Assembly: GCF_013141775.1 (NCBI RefSeq)
Contig: NZ_WHOB01000097.1
Coordinates: 1-64,000, forward strand
DNA length: 64,000 nucleotides
Source of the DNA: Paenibacillus phytohabitans
Lineage (GTDB): Bacteria; Bacillota; Bacilli; Paenibacillales; Paenibacillaceae
Direction: 5' to 3'
The notes under the pieces are model-generated. The model was not told where the DNA came from, made no database searches, and was given only the letters and a program-made list of their open reading frames with translations. The number at the start of each line of letters is the position of its first letter. The stretch's first letter is position 1. The translations under genes and the position numbers were made by a program. Positions 63,616 through 64,000 of the stretch are shown here, piece by piece.

Positions 63616-64000
63616 TTAAGCCTTGCCCTTCGGCTCGAAGTGAAACCGTTCCACCTGTCCCTGCATGTCCGATGCCATGGCGGACAGCGCAGCGGAGGAT
63701 GAAGTGATCTCCTCCATGGAAGCAAGCTGCTCTTCTGTCGCCGCTGTTACACTCTGGAAGGATTCCAGCGCGGCCTGGGCGATCTTGGCCATCTCCTGAA
63801 CAGACGCTGCTACTTCTGCGCTGCTGGCCGACATTTGCTCGGTAATCGCGGATACTTCATGGATTTGCTCGCCTACATGCCGGGTGGACTGCTCGATCTG
63901 ATGGAAGGCCTCGCTGGCTTCCTGTGTAAGCGCCATTCCCTGCTCCACATCTCCAACCACTTTATGCCGCATCACATCATAGGCGCTGGCAATCAGGTCT
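63616..64000 (-). CDS. Methyl-accepting chemotaxis protein, C-terminal part (runs off window)
   Basis: At least 127 residues of the C-terminal signalling hairpin are present; the reading frame is open to the window edge, so the start is outside. Heptads with ITEQMSASSAEVAASVQEMA and ATEEQLASMEEITSSSAAL are the methylation-helix pattern of MCPs. Controls CheA. The tail FEPKGKA lacks a CheR-docking pentapeptide. Confidence 0.93.
   Translation of the reverse strand, partial: DLIASAYDVMRHKVVGDVEQGMALTQEASEAFHQIEQSTRHVGEQIHEVSAITEQMSASSAEVAASVQEMAKIAQAALESFQSVTAATEEQLASMEEITSSSAALSAMASDMQGQVERFHFEPKGKA

Overview
The window looks like a chromosomal segment of an endospore-forming, moderately GC-rich member of the Bacillota, most likely Paenibacillus or a close relative. 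Three things support this. Sporulation genes are present (bofC, a SpoIID/LytB-domain gene, spoVB). The core gene order bofC-ruvC-ruvA-ruvB-...-queA-tgt-yajC-...-spoVB-comN-secD-secF-...-recJ-apt-...-rel-dtd-...-hisS-aspS-tcdA matches Bacillus/Paenibacillus. Ribosome binding sites are strong GGAGG types with many GTG/TTG starts, and large membrane-bound AraC (YesN-type) regulators sit next to Lpl-type sugar ABC transporters. No rRNA, tRNA, CRISPR array, prophage or transposase was seen.

Layout. 1-14 kb is a carbohydrate-use locus: a GH151-like glycosidase, a cytosolic AraC regulator, an SGNH esterase, a membrane AraC regulator, two ABC permeases plus a solute-binding lipoprotein, and a large secreted beta-helix protein with duplicated Ig-like/lectin-like modules. 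14-15.4 kb holds a second-type yidC preceded by a short ORF that looks like a MifM-type translation-arrest leader. 15.4-18 kb has another AraC regulator and a GH88/GH105-like hydrolase. 18-22.4 kb carries an NmrA-like reductase, a padR-flavodoxin/ferredoxin-membrane protein operon and fabV. 22.4-28.6 kb is an ornithine-cyclodeaminase-like gene, an M19 dipeptidase, an S15/CocE-type hydrolase and a lipoprotein serpin. 28.6-63 kb is the conserved housekeeping block: Holliday junction processing, queuosine synthesis, Sec translocation, recJ, nucleobase salvage, stringent response, tRNA quality control, and the T-box-controlled hisS-aspS operon, then tcdA, an AzgA-type permease and helD. A methyl-accepting chemotaxis protein runs off the right edge.

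The most interesting signal is the mifM-like leader plus hairpin in front of yidC (15.0-15.3 kb). A small membrane-anchored ORF ends in I-x-x-W-I plus an acidic DDED cluster. Its last codons (AGUCCUUCCCC) are complementary to the yidC Shine-Dalgarno (AGGGAGGAC). This is the layout of B. subtilis mifM-yidC2, where nascent-chain arrest opens the hairpin and induces the backup insertase.

The intergenic regions are rich in repeats: a 7 x 51 bp tandem array at 63.2-63.5 kb, a roughly 120 bp dispersed element present twice (16.6 and 31.8 kb), clusters of about 23 bp inverted/direct elements at 23.6 kb and 54.4-54.6 kb, a tetranucleotide-like T-poor tract at 16.4 kb, and a large folded element between two divergent genes at 38.4 kb.
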